DNA of 28,127 bases from a virus, in IMG/VR virus record IMGVR_UViG_3300032309_002770, positions 1 to 28,127 of that record; one strand, written 5' to 3'. The notes beneath the pieces were generated by a model. It was not told where the DNA came from. It ran no database searches and was given only the letters and a program-made list of their open reading frames with translations. The position numbers and the translations under genes were made by a program. Positions within the stretch are counted from its first letter, which is position 1; each line of letters starts with the position of its first letter. Below are positions 1-7,552 of this stretch, one piece after another.

Positions 1-1
1 C

Positions 2-475
2 GGAACCTGGCATTTTTACGTGGATGACGCCAAATTCGCCGCCCTCCGCCATCGCCCCGATGCCCCCCTGGCCACTGCTGCAACCAGTCTCGTGGAGCCC
101 AACTTTTCCCTGGACGACTCCACCCCTTTCTGGCTCGGACTGCAAGCCATCGGTTGGAAGCGTTGGATCGCTCGCTACTGGCAACAGGACGGCCGCCGCA
201 TCCTCGTAGACCTGCACGTCCCGGACAAATTCGCCCAACTCAACCTCCTCGGCGTCCCCAAGGGATGGACTGCATACGCGACCCGCGCGGCGGAACGCAA
301 GATCACCGACCTCGAAAGCGATCACATGCTGGCCATGGCCCACGCTGGTTCGTCAGACCCTCAAGACCTCATTTTCCTCGTCTACGGCGGCGATCACCGC
401 GTTCAGGCCTGGTGCCAGCGCCGCGCGGCAGAATGGGTGCCATGCGCCGCGCTCAAGGCTACTCCGGAGTCATAA
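2..475 (+). CDS. DUF4417-like protein, N-terminus outside window
   Basis: The reading frame is open from the left edge, so the start lies outside the window; the GTG at 20 is probably internal. The visible part (158 residues) resembles my memory of the DUF4417 family found in phages and plasmids: WHFYVDDAKF near the edge, then VEPNFS, a KRWIARYW segment, LLGVPKGW and a FLVYGG stretch near the C-terminus. The family has no established biochemical role that I know of. It is the only plus-strand gene here. It runs head-on into the end of the late operon, and its last 17 bases overlap the last bases of the minus-strand gene 459-821. It therefore belongs to a different transcription unit. Family assignment is from pattern recognition. 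Confidence 0.7.
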   Translation, partial: GTWHFYVDDAKFAALRHRPDAPLATAATSLVEPNFSLDDSTPFWLGLQAIGWKRWIARYWQQDGRRILVDLHVPDKFAQLNLLGVPKGWTAYATRAAERKITDLESDHMLAMAHAGSSDPQDLIFLVYGGDHRVQAWCQRRAAEWVPCAALKATPES

Positions 476-821
476 TGTCCCCAGATTGATACTGTTCTCG
501 CAACCTTTTGAGTCGTTGGTCAGCTAGCCGAGCAATCGATTGCACCTGGCGGCGCCCATCTGTGGCGATTGCATTGATGGCCTCCTTGGAGGCTCCATCT
601 GCCCCCATTTTTTTCATCTGCTCAATATTCTCATCCAAAACCTTAGCAGTCTCCTTGAGCGCCCAACCATTAATGCTTTCACTTCGCGCCAGGAATTCGG
701 CGGCTCTCTGCTCCCGTTTGGCGGTCTCCAGCGCTCCCACGGCTTCTTCGAGTTTGATCCGCAAGCCTGAGAGCGCCGCGCGCCCTTTGGTCCCCATCCC
801 CGCCGTTGCTCCACGTCCCAT
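459..821 (-). CDS. Small alpha-helical/coiled-coil protein, last gene of late operon
   Basis: A 120-residue protein with no recognised domain. It is charged and largely helical (repeated K, R, E and A between about residues 18 and 115) with no membrane segment. The first ATG at 821 has no Shine-Dalgarno sequence but has TTGAC 15 nt upstream (837-841), the recurrent spacing in this region. I therefore prefer it to the second ATG at 797, which has GGAG 11 nt upstream. The TGA inside that TTGAC is also the stop codon of the preceding 42-residue membrane protein. Base composition is more AT-rich than in the tail genes. It could be a lysis accessory protein or a small structural protein; the sequence does not decide. 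Confidence 0.7.
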   Translation of the reverse strand: MGRGATAGMGTKGRAALSGLRIKLEEAVGALETAKREQRAAEFLARSESINGWALKETAKVLDENIEQMKKMGADGASKEAINAIATDGRRQVQSIARLADQRLKRLREQYQSGDIMTPE

Positions 822-836
822 GGACCGGGCGAAGGA

Positions 837-841
837 GTCAA
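837..841 (-). promoter_or_regulatory. TTGAC start-associated motif, 15 nt before ATG at 821
   Basis: Minus-strand TTGAC with a 15-nt spacer to the ATG at 821. No GGAGG-like sequence lies between. Its TGA is the stop codon of the 838-966 gene. It supports the upstream ATG as the true start. Confidence 0.5.
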
Positions 842-966
842 CTCTTAAACATCGTGCCGATCGCCCAGCGCCAGATCCTGGCTAGATCCCACAAGGCCCA
901 AATCCCCAGCGCCAAGACCGCCACGAACACCCCCACAATCCCTAGCACGATCCACATCGGGTTCAT
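838..966 (-). CDS. 42-residue single-span membrane protein, possible holin
   Basis: A short ORF, MNPMWIVLGI... to ...GTMFKS. Residues about 4-26 form one strongly hydrophobic helix rich in V, I, L and A, followed by an amphipathic segment with several W and R residues (WDLAR, IWRW). The N-terminus is short and uncharged and the C-terminus is basic. TTGAC lies 14 nt before the ATG (981-985), and a weak AAGGG is also present. It sits between a lipoprotein-like gene and a helical gene at the end of the late operon, where phages often keep holins and spanins. A small one-span holin or antiholin is a reasonable reading by size and position only. Confidence 0.6.
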   Translation of the reverse strand: MNPMWIVLGIVGVFVAVLALGIWALWDLARIWRWAIGTMFKS

Positions 967-980
967 GCCACCCTTGCAAC

Positions 981-985
981 GTCAA
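981..985 (-). promoter_or_regulatory. TTGAC start-associated motif, 14 nt before ATG at 966
   Basis: TTGAC on the minus strand with a 14-nt spacer to the ATG at 966. Its TGA is the stop codon of the upstream lipoprotein-like gene. A weak AAGGG lies within the spacer. Confidence 0.5.
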
Positions 986-1230
986 AAGCGCGCCCTGAAG
1001 AAGCTCCCGATCGCGCTCCCCAGGAAGGCACCGCCCGCCATCGCTGCACCTGGGGCCTTGCTTGTAGTCGCCTCCACCTTCGCCCCTTCGATCCGAACGG
1101 TGGCCGCCGGTCCGAATGCCACCGTCCGGGTCAGAGTCCCCGTCGCCCGCACATACGTCGTATGCGAGGTGTAACACCCAACAGACTGCAAGGCCACCCC
1201 AACCAACAAAGCTCGAGACCACCCCTTCAT
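982..1230 (-). CDS. Small lipoprotein-like protein with C-terminal membrane segment, candidate u-spanin
   Basis: 82 residues. The N-terminus MKGWSRALLVGVALQSVGC has a basic start, a hydrophobic core and a Cys at 19 in a weak lipobox (SVGC). The middle (about 20-58) is Thr/Val-rich and probably extended beta. The C-terminus (about 60-77) is a Gly/Ala-rich hydrophobic stretch with a glycine-zipper pattern, then basic RARF. An outer-membrane lipid anchor plus a C-terminal inner-membrane span is the architecture of unimolecular spanins, which fuse the two membranes at the end of lysis. The start overlaps the stop of the upstream gene as ATGA, so translation is probably coupled. Alternatives are a glycine-zipper lipoprotein of host type or an exclusion protein. 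Confidence 0.65.
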   Translation of the reverse strand: MKGWSRALLVGVALQSVGCYTSHTTYVRATGTLTRTVAFGPAATVRIEGAKVEATTSKAPGAAMAGGAFLGSAIGSFFRARF

Positions 1231-1454
1231 TTCCTCAAAGCGTGGATTTCATCCCTCACGGCCACCAGTTCGTCCCGTAGATTAGACCGATCGTCCTCGC
1301 ATTTTTGTGCCCGGACGGTCAGATCCCGGCACAGCCCCTCCAAGGCATTGATTCGGGCTGTCTGCGCGACAGAATACTGGTTGAACATATAACAGATGGC
1401 GCCAGCCAGCGCCGCTGGCCAGCCCATCTCCGTGACAAACTGCGCGGGTTCCAT
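1227..1454 (-). CDS. Membrane-anchored coiled-coil protein, holin- or Rz-like
   Basis: 75 residues. An N-terminal hydrophobic helix (about residues 12-29, WPAALAGAICYMFNQYSV) is followed by a charged heptad-like helix (about 34-75) rich in R, E, D and L. One N-terminal span plus a coiled coil occurs in inner-membrane spanins (Rz), in XhlA and in BhlA/UviB-type holin-like proteins. I cannot separate these from sequence alone. It follows the glycosyltransferase gene after a 14-nt gap and is ATGA-coupled to the lipoprotein-like gene, which suggests the two products work together. Confidence 0.65.
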   Translation of the reverse strand: MEPAQFVTEMGWPAALAGAICYMFNQYSVAQTARINALEGLCRDLTVRAQKCEDDRSNLRDELVAVRDEIHALRK

Positions 1455-1468
1455 TCAGGAATCACCGC

Positions 1469-3184
1469 TCAGTTGAACAAACTGCGGAGGTGCTTCGCGA
1501 TCGGCAACACCGTGTCGTCGTCCAACTTCGTGGGGGTGGACTTCACCATGTTCTCGAGCTGGGTGACTAAGAAGTCCAACACCTCGCGGATCTTGTCCTC
1601 CGTCAGCACTGCCAGGAGTTGATTCACCAGCGCGGGGATCAAAAGCTTCAACATTTCCTTCTTCAGCATACCAGCAAAAGTCCTGTCAACCTGCAACAAC
1701 CCCAGCTTCACCTCCGTGCCCCACGACGCCGGTTCTGGATCGACCTCAGGCATCGCATCGATCACCGTCAGGCTTTCCGACTGCACCACACCCGCGCCCA
1801 AGCCCGTCGCGTGGTCGCAAACATACGGCACTAGCCAGCTCTTCCCTCCTCTGCGAGCCGACGCCAAATTCGCCGCCCAGTCCCACCCTCTCCCCATGTG
1901 ATCTGGCGGCAACGTCTCCAGATCACTCCGCCGCCACAGGGTAAATCCCGCCGCCGTGGATCCCACGATCCGCGCCGTCTCCACATCGTCCACCTGGATC
2001 GTCGGCACCCAAGCCTCCAACTCTTCGGACGCGCACGCATACCCGGGCCGATACCGCTCCTCATACACTGCACCGACGACGCCCACCGGCGTCCGGCCAG
2101 ATCCGGCCACCCACGGCCTCATCGTTACATTCATCCGCCGCCAGGTCTCTGCATGCTGGGGATAAACATCATCTTCCCAGGTCAGGATCCACGGCTCCGG
2201 CGTCATTTCCAGCGCACGTTGATACAGCCCATAGACCCTCGCGTGCCTCGCCAGGCGCAAGGCCTCGTCACTCATCCCCTGTGGAGCGCCCAGAGATTCT
2301 TCCCCTGTCACAAGCGCACGCACCACCCGCTCAGGGCCCACGATCCCGGCGATCTCCCCGGCCAGCCAATCCGCTGCCTCCGGTGGCCCATCCACCAGCA
2401 CCGTCACCGCCAGATCCGGCGGCAGCTCGTGCTCGCGCAAAGATTGCAACCACCGCTCACTCAAAGCCCGATCCCCCCGATGGATCGTCATCAGGCCAAA
2501 CTTCCGGGAGCCCCAAAGCTTCTCAGCCTCCGTCGCGGACTTGGACCGTTGCAACGGATGCCCACGCATCAGGATCGGCTCCCCCAGCATCCGCCGGAGC
2601 CGCCAACCCGCAATCTGCAACGTCCAACCCAGCCGCCAATCCTCCAAGAAGGTCCGGGGCCATCCACCCACACCCAACACCGCCTGGCGCCGCCACGCTG
2701 CGTTTGTATCCACCCCATACTCATCCCGAGCATCATCGGGAGTCATGAAACCAAGGTACGCGTCCCGATCATCCGCCCGGCCGATCGCCGACGTGAACTC
2801 CTGAGCCAATCCCGGGCGGGGCACATTGTCCGCATCCCAAAACACCACCCAAGGGCTCTGGCAACGCTCCAGCCCGGCATTGCGGGCGCCGCTGGGATGA
2901 CCTTCATTCACCTCCACGATCTCCCAACCGGGGAGCGTCACGCGCATCATGGCGCGATGCAATTCGCCAAACTCACATTGATCCAATACCAAGACCTTCT
3001 TCCCCGGGATATCTGCATTCGGCCATGCGGCCAAACATTCGTTGAGATACTCCCCAAGATACGGCCGATGGCACGTCACCACCAAATCCCACGGTACCGC
3101 AGACCTCCGCTCGGCAGGCGCCACCGGCTCACTCCGCCCCATCATCCGCGCGGCCACATCCGCCGCATTCACTCGCTGTTTCAT
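1469..3184 (-). CDS. Two-domain GT-A-type glycosyltransferase
   Basis: 571 residues. The first half is a family 2-like glycosyltransferase: a VVTCHRP opening at about 35-41, GARNAGL at 99-105, a FWDADN nucleotide-sugar/metal motif (DAD at 117-119), and FLEDWRLGW with the ED pair at 181-182. A second glycosyltransferase-like unit starts near 230 (MTIHRGDR) and carries TWEDDV with acidic residues at 337-339. The last ~75 residues are helical and amphipathic and may anchor the protein at a membrane. Likely role: transfer of sugars to virion proteins, phage DNA or host surface glycans; the acceptor is unknown. It closes the structural gene run, just before the membrane proteins. No Shine-Dalgarno or TTGAC motif precedes the ATG at 3184. 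Confidence 0.8.
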   Translation of the reverse strand: MKQRVNAADVAARMMGRSEPVAPAERRSAVPWDLVVTCHRPYLGEYLNECLAAWPNADIPGKKVLVLDQCEFGELHRAMMRVTLPGWEIVEVNEGHPSGARNAGLERCQSPWVVFWDADNVPRPGLAQEFTSAIGRADDRDAYLGFMTPDDARDEYGVDTNAAWRRQAVLGVGGWPRTFLEDWRLGWTLQIAGWRLRRMLGEPILMRGHPLQRSKSATEAEKLWGSRKFGLMTIHRGDRALSERWLQSLREHELPPDLAVTVLVDGPPEAADWLAGEIAGIVGPERVVRALVTGEESLGAPQGMSDEALRLARHARVYGLYQRALEMTPEPWILTWEDDVYPQHAETWRRMNVTMRPWVAGSGRTPVGVVGAVYEERYRPGYACASEELEAWVPTIQVDDVETARIVGSTAAGFTLWRRSDLETLPPDHMGRGWDWAANLASARRGGKSWLVPYVCDHATGLGAGVVQSESLTVIDAMPEVDPEPASWGTEVKLGLLQVDRTFAGMLKKEMLKLLIPALVNQLLAVLTEDKIREVLDFLVTQLENMVKSTPTKLDDDTVLPIAKHLRSLFN

Positions 3185-3211
3185 TTCTGTTGGATTTCGA
3201 TTTCATTTCCT

Positions 3212-4120
3212 TCAGCTCCCAGGCGAGCACCTTCCCGGCATCGTCATCACCTGCGAAGCGCTGGCCACCAAGTCCCCAGCCAACCGAGCCTGAGCCAGCA
3301 CCGTCTTGGTGGATGCCCAGGGGAACGTGAACGTCGTGCTCGGCAGAGGTGATGAGAACGTGATGGTCTGCCCCCGCGTCAGTGTTCCAGACCAGATCAC
3401 CGTGCCGATCGTGGACGGTCCGGAGGCTAGGCCGATTTGGACCGCATAAGTCCCCACAGGACCGCCGGTCAACGACACTTGGCCGATCGAGACCGTTGTT
3501 GACCCACCACCTGGGGATTCATCAACGGTCAGGCCGTCGATACAGAATCCCGTCGGCGCCAAGAATGATGAGACGTTGTTGCTCTGGGTGAACGCCAGCA
3601 CAGGGAGCCCGCCGCCGCCACCTCCAGCCGTTGGCCGATTCCGACGCCGTCCCGGCAGCCACTCCGGCTCAGACGGGCGCGGTGGCCATGGGATCGGCTC
3701 CTCCGGCCGCACCGGTTGCGGGCGGGCCCGTTCATCCACCGGCGGCATCGCCACATCCTTCCACGCCAGCGGCTCCATCGCATTGGCCACCGGCGGCAGC
3801 TCGCACCGGAGGCTCAGCGGATCCACCGCCGTGGTCAGCACATCATAGGGCCTGATCCGGAGCAGCTCCGCCAGGGCCGCCGCATCATTCACCCCTTCGC
3901 ATCCCACCTGGAGTGTCGTCCAATCCCACGCCAGCCAATCCTCCTCCGTCAGATCACCCGCCTGGAGCACTCGGAGCGTGGCCCCGCTCTGGTACCACCA
4001 CTTCCCCTCGTTCCAGCGGAGCCACTTGTCCGTCCACCCGGCGCGCCGGATCGGATAGCCGCGGCGGCCCACCCTCCGGGCGTAGGGGAGATGCATGCGT
4101 GGGGGGATCGTCGTCGCCAT
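3212..4120 (-). CDS. Virion-associated protein with possible Tad2/DUF2829-like N-terminal domain
   Basis: 302 residues in three parts. The N-terminal ~70 residues contain PIRRAGWTDKWL (23-34) and TEEDWLAWDW (58-67), the strand-turn and DLLAxDW pattern I associate with DUF2829, the family of the Thoeris anti-defence protein Tad2. A Pro/Arg-rich linker and a Gly run (about 168-173) follow. The C-terminal ~130 residues are Thr/Ser/Gly-rich and beta-like, as in tail-tip or carbohydrate-binding modules. This is one of few genes here with a good Shine-Dalgarno (GAGG at 4126-4129, 5 nt from ATG). Position among tail genes suggests a virion component. The Tad2 link is a motif-level guess. Confidence 0.65.
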   Translation of the reverse strand: MATTIPPRMHLPYARRVGRRGYPIRRAGWTDKWLRWNEGKWWYQSGATLRVLQAGDLTEEDWLAWDWTTLQVGCEGVNDAAALAELLRIRPYDVLTTAVDPLSLRCELPPVANAMEPLAWKDVAMPPVDERARPQPVRPEEPIPWPPRPSEPEWLPGRRRNRPTAGGGGGGLPVLAFTQSNNVSSFLAPTGFCIDGLTVDESPGGGSTTVSIGQVSLTGGPVGTYAVQIGLASGPSTIGTVIWSGTLTRGQTITFSSPLPSTTFTFPWASTKTVLAQARLAGDLVASASQVMTMPGRCSPGS

Positions 4121-4159
4121 GATTTCCTCAGGTTCAGTTCACTGCACCACCAGCGCCGC

Positions 4160-4930
4160 TCAGGCCACGTAATCCCGATGCGCCACCAGCCAGAACGATA
4201 AGCTGCTCCGGGTCGCGGGTCGTGGTTCCTCCTCGCCCATATCCACCAGATACTTCGTCTGGATCTGAGCCAGCAGCGGCACCGCGCTCCCCTGGGGCTT
4301 CTCGCGGTCCTGGATCAGATTCGCGATCATCGCGTCCGTCAGGACCAGCCAGATCGTGTATCGGGCCGTGTCGCCGTCCCCCTCCTTCACCGGCACCTCG
4401 TCGCCGCTGGGCACGAGCGAGATCCCTGACTCCGTGTCCTCCTCCCGCACCGTCACCCGGATCTCCGTCACCGGCAGATCGATCACCGTCTTCCGACGCG
4501 CGTACGTCACCGTGAGGGGGAACGCATCCCCGGCGCACACATGGACGATCTGCCGATGGTCCGGCGTCTCCTGCTCCTGCCCACGGAAACAAATCGCGTT
4601 CGTGTCCAGATCGATCACCGCGTGGAGCGCCCCGTCCGGCTCCACAACGGCATACTCCACCCCGAAGATGATCCGCACCGGCGTAGAGCTCCCGCTCCCG
4701 TTCGTGGCGATCAATTGCACCACCCAGAGGCTCCCCTCACTCTCCCGGTCCGGCGTCCCGCTGATCGCTCCCGTGCTCGTGTTCAGGGTGATCCCGGAGG
4801 GCAACGTCCCCACCACGCTCCAGCTCGTGGCGGCATCACTCCCCACCGCCACGCTCGGTTGGAACCGGTAAAGTTTCCCGCGTTCCATCGCGGGCAGGCT
4901 CGTCGTCGGGTCAATAATCGGTGCTGGCAT
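4160..4930 (-). CDS. Tail-associated protein with putative Ig-like (He_PIG) domain
   Basis: 256 residues. The N-terminal ~95 residues look like a He_PIG-type immunoglobulin-like fold, with the signature LPSGITLNTSTGAISGTP at 43-60 followed by an AT.GSGS strand region. Such domains decorate phage tails and bacterial surface proteins and usually bind sugars weakly. The remaining ~160 residues are unrecognised; they are acidic, beta-rich and contain VTYARRKTVIDLPV. It sits between the 802-residue distal tail protein and the Tad2-like fusion, with gaps of 20 and 39 bases. A role in the tail tip or in host-surface attachment is inferred. Confidence 0.7.
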   Translation of the reverse strand: MPAPIIDPTTSLPAMERGKLYRFQPSVAVGSDAATSWSVVGTLPSGITLNTSTGAISGTPDRESEGSLWVVQLIATNGSGSSTPVRIIFGVEYAVVEPDGALHAVIDLDTNAICFRGQEQETPDHRQIVHVCAGDAFPLTVTYARRKTVIDLPVTEIRVTVREEDTESGISLVPSGDEVPVKEGDGDTARYTIWLVLTDAMIANLIQDREKPQGSAVPLLAQIQTKYLVDMGEEEPRPATRSSLSFWLVAHRDYVA

Positions 4931-4950
4931 GATCGTTTGTCAGTTCGTCC

Positions 4951-7359
4951 TCACACAATCTTCGCGATTCCCAGGGTCTCGTCTTCCGCCCCCGTGGAGC
5001 CGATGTTCAGCCCCCGCGCGGCCGCCAGGCCCACCGGATTCGCCTCATTTCCCGGGTCAAATCGGGTCAACCGCCCCCGGATCACAAACTCCGCTGCCGC
5101 TGGCGTTTGGGTCGAAGTCTCGTCGCCGTAAAGCCTCTTCAAGGCCGTGATCGTCCCATTGGCCGCCCGATCGATCGTCAGGCCCAGGCGATGGATCGTC
5201 GGGATCGGGCTCAGGATCATCCGCTGGCTGATCGCCGGAGTCGTCACCGCCCAGGTGATCCCGCTCAAGTTCGGCCCTTGGACCGTCGGCGTCGTCACTG
5301 CCCCGGGCACCCCATACTCCACCGCCAGCACCCACTGAGCCCGGCTCGTCGCGTTCAGGATCGCCAGCTCCAGGCCCAGATCGAGCGTAAACCGCCGCTT
5401 CGCCCGGAACTGCTCCGCCAGCACCGCGAATTCAAACAGCGGCACCTCAAACTGCAACGGATAGAACGTTTTCTCCGTCCCAAACTGCTCCACCGGATAC
5501 CAATACCCCCGGCTCTTCACCGCATCCCAATAGACCGAGGCCAGCCCGTTCACGGGTAACAAATACCCGGCCCGACCGGACCCACCAGGGAGCCTCACGG
5601 CGGCGGAGCCCACATTCCGATAAATCTTGCCGGCATGAGTGGACCCGGCCGTGGGCAATGGGACAGGCAAGTCCGCCACCGCCACACTCGTGCTCACGGC
5701 AGGCATCAGCCCGCCTGGGCGGATCCCGCTCACATCCAGGCTCAAGAGAGAGCCCGTCACCGGGATCGCCTCCCGGGTCGGATACACAGAACTGATCGGC
5801 GGCAGCTCCCAGCGGGTCACCACATCCTCACCCGTCACCCGGGCCGCCAAAGCACCCGCTGGCACCAGCGTCTCCAGAGCCGTCACCCGCGCGCCCAGGC
5901 TCTCGAATGAGGCGTTCAACCCCGTGATCGCCGTCATCGGGTGCGTGTGCGCCTCGAACGCGCTCTTCGGCCCCGCCGCCGTCAACGTCACGATCAGCCC
6001 ATCCGTCCTTGGGACTCCTGGCTCTTCGGCGGTCGCCCCATTCCAACTTGGCTTGATCGTCAGAGTGATCGAGTCGTCTCCCAGAAATACGACGTCATAA
6101 TGGGTGCCCAGCACCATCATCGCGCCATTCGGCTCATTCTCGGCGACCGTGATGTGGAGGTTCCAGCTCCCCAGCTCGTGGTCGATATCAAACTGATCGT
6201 CCGTTCCGTTTCCGACCTCGCGCACATAATGCTGATCCCCCGTGATCACACTGTCCGGATCGTACGGGATATGATCCCGTGGCCCAGGCGGCCGAAGCCA
6301 ATCAATACTCTGGCGCGCCGCCATCCCGGCCCGGATCACTTCGCGCCGGAGGGTCACAGCATCGCGGCAGACTGTGTAAACAAACGGAATATCCTCTTCC
6401 TCAATCTCCACCTCGATCTCCACCGCCAGGTCGGTCACATCGCCAGAGCGGAGCAGGGCCGCCACCTCGCGCGTGTTCAGCGGCATCACCAGCGTCACAT
6501 CCCCGGGCGGAGCATCCACCACGAAGACCTCCAAAAGGGGATGATCGATCCCGATGAAATCCGTCCCGGTGAACTCGATAAACGCCGTGTTCCCGTCAGG
6601 ATTACCCACCGTCCAGCCTTCCCCTTCCAGCGCGATCGCATTGAGGGCGGCCGCGATCTCCTCCGCCCCATCCGCCGCCGTCAGGGGTACCGTCCGGCGG
6701 AGATCCCACCGGAGCTGGTACGTCCCCACGAACCGCGGATCCACGTAAAGCTTCTGGACCTCGTTCCAGGTCGTCCCCTCGCTTTCGCCCCCGGCCTGGA
6801 CCTCCGTCACCACCGGCGCGGGTGGGACGATGCGATCGAACCCGCTCGTAAACGCCACCGGCGCCTGGACCAGCCGGATCTCGTGGGCCAATCGCGACCC
6901 GCGCCGATAGGTCGATGTTTGCACAAAGCAATCCGGCTCCAGGCTGCTGGACGCGAACCCGATCGTCACCGGATCATCATCATGGGCCACATCGGGGAAC
7001 GTCAGGCGATACCCCCCAGGCACCGCATCCACCGTGGGCGCGCCACCCGGCCGGGCCGCCAAGACCGTGGCCAGCGCTGGGGCATCCACGTTCCAGCTCA
7101 CCTCAGGCGCCGTCCAGGCGCCGATCAGGAGGGAAAATCGGCCGCCCGTGGGCCGTGCATCCACCCGCCCCAAAGACATCCGCGCCGCCGTCACCGTGGG
7201 CCGCACCTCCACCAGATCCCCGCTGTCCACGCTGCGCGTGAACCGGAGCTGGACCCGCACATCGTCCCCCTGGATCAGTGGGGGCCAGGAAAACTGGGTC
7301 CCGTCCGCCGCCCCACTGACAAATCCCCGATCCAGGTTGGCGAAGAGCAGACTATCCAT
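4951..7359 (-). CDS. Large distal tail / fibre-like protein (802 aa)
   Basis: The largest product in the window. It is beta-rich throughout with many V, T, P and G residues. An AHTHPMTAITGL segment around residues 468-480, followed by a short heptad helix (SFESLGARVTALETL), is typical of trimeric tail-fibre hinges with metal-binding HxH motifs. The C-terminal third is again beta-rich (YWYPVEQFG and following). I find no catalytic domain. The ATG at 7359 is preferred over an in-frame TTG at 7380 because TTGAC (7376-7380) lies 16 nt upstream, and because this start overlaps the previous stop by only 8 nt. Probable role: baseplate hub, tail-tip or receptor-binding protein. Which of these cannot be told. 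Confidence 0.75.
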   Translation of the reverse strand: MDSLLFANLDRGFVSGAADGTQFSWPPLIQGDDVRVQLRFTRSVDSGDLVEVRPTVTAARMSLGRVDARPTGGRFSLLIGAWTAPEVSWNVDAPALATVLAARPGGAPTVDAVPGGYRLTFPDVAHDDDPVTIGFASSSLEPDCFVQTSTYRRGSRLAHEIRLVQAPVAFTSGFDRIVPPAPVVTEVQAGGESEGTTWNEVQKLYVDPRFVGTYQLRWDLRRTVPLTAADGAEEIAAALNAIALEGEGWTVGNPDGNTAFIEFTGTDFIGIDHPLLEVFVVDAPPGDVTLVMPLNTREVAALLRSGDVTDLAVEIEVEIEEEDIPFVYTVCRDAVTLRREVIRAGMAARQSIDWLRPPGPRDHIPYDPDSVITGDQHYVREVGNGTDDQFDIDHELGSWNLHITVAENEPNGAMMVLGTHYDVVFLGDDSITLTIKPSWNGATAEEPGVPRTDGLIVTLTAAGPKSAFEAHTHPMTAITGLNASFESLGARVTALETLVPAGALAARVTGEDVVTRWELPPISSVYPTREAIPVTGSLLSLDVSGIRPGGLMPAVSTSVAVADLPVPLPTAGSTHAGKIYRNVGSAAVRLPGGSGRAGYLLPVNGLASVYWDAVKSRGYWYPVEQFGTEKTFYPLQFEVPLFEFAVLAEQFRAKRRFTLDLGLELAILNATSRAQWVLAVEYGVPGAVTTPTVQGPNLSGITWAVTTPAISQRMILSPIPTIHRLGLTIDRAANGTITALKRLYGDETSTQTPAAAEFVIRGRLTRFDPGNEANPVGLAAARGLNIGSTGAEDETLGIAKIV

Positions 7360-7552
7360 TTCCGGGCGCCGGGGTGTCAACCGGCAGCGGGACGCATCCG
7401 AAGAATCCAGGGTCGAACGGCTCGACCGGCCAAGGATAGGGCGGGCTCAACGCCGCCGCCGCTTTAGGCGCATCCCGCTCTGCCAGGAGCCGACGCCGCT
7501 CCCGCTCCTCCGCCAGCCGCGCCTCCTTGTCCAACCCACGGGGAGGAATCAT
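7352..7552 (-). CDS. Small hypothetical protein between amidase and distal tail gene
   Basis: 66 residues. The N-terminal half is highly charged (KEARLAEERERRRLLAER, about 9-26) and helical; the C-terminal half is Pro-rich (SPPYPWPVEPFDPGFFG and PVDTPAPGNG). No signal peptide or membrane segment. The start overlaps the amidase stop as ATGA, so translation is probably coupled. The codons for the PVDT segment also form the TTGAC motif that precedes the next gene. Function unknown; a small tail assembly factor is possible. Confidence 0.6.
   Translation of the reverse strand: MIPPRGLDKEARLAEERERRRLLAERDAPKAAAALSPPYPWPVEPFDPGFFGCVPLPVDTPAPGNG
7376..7380 (-). promoter_or_regulatory. TTGAC start-associated motif, 16 nt before ATG at 7359
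   Basis: TTGAC on the minus strand in the context CGGTTGACACCCC. The same context occurs at 25555-25559, and nearly the same at 20215-20219. Here it lies inside the coding sequence of the 66-residue protein. Spacer to the ATG is 16 nt with no GGAGG. Confidence 0.5.

Noticed and set aside
461-470. Palindrome ACTCCGGAGT as terminator
   Set aside because: With no loop and no U run it cannot form a useful terminator hairpin.
845-1222. 125-codon minus-strand frame across the small membrane genes
   Set aside because: It overlaps the lipoprotein-like and 42-residue genes in another frame, and its Gly/Asp/Arg-rich product looks like a shadow; the two smaller genes have better start signals and membrane segments.
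1680-1695. TTGACA inside the glycosyltransferase gene as a -35 box
   Set aside because: No -10 element follows at 16-18 nt and no gene starts close by.
1898-3352. Long plus-strand open frame of 484 codons
   Set aside because: It is antisense to the glycosyltransferase, its product is rich in His, Arg and Pro without domain-like pattern, and GC-rich DNA often leaves such mirror frames open. The same applies to long plus-strand frames at 5941-7467, 8287-10329 and 25348-27138.
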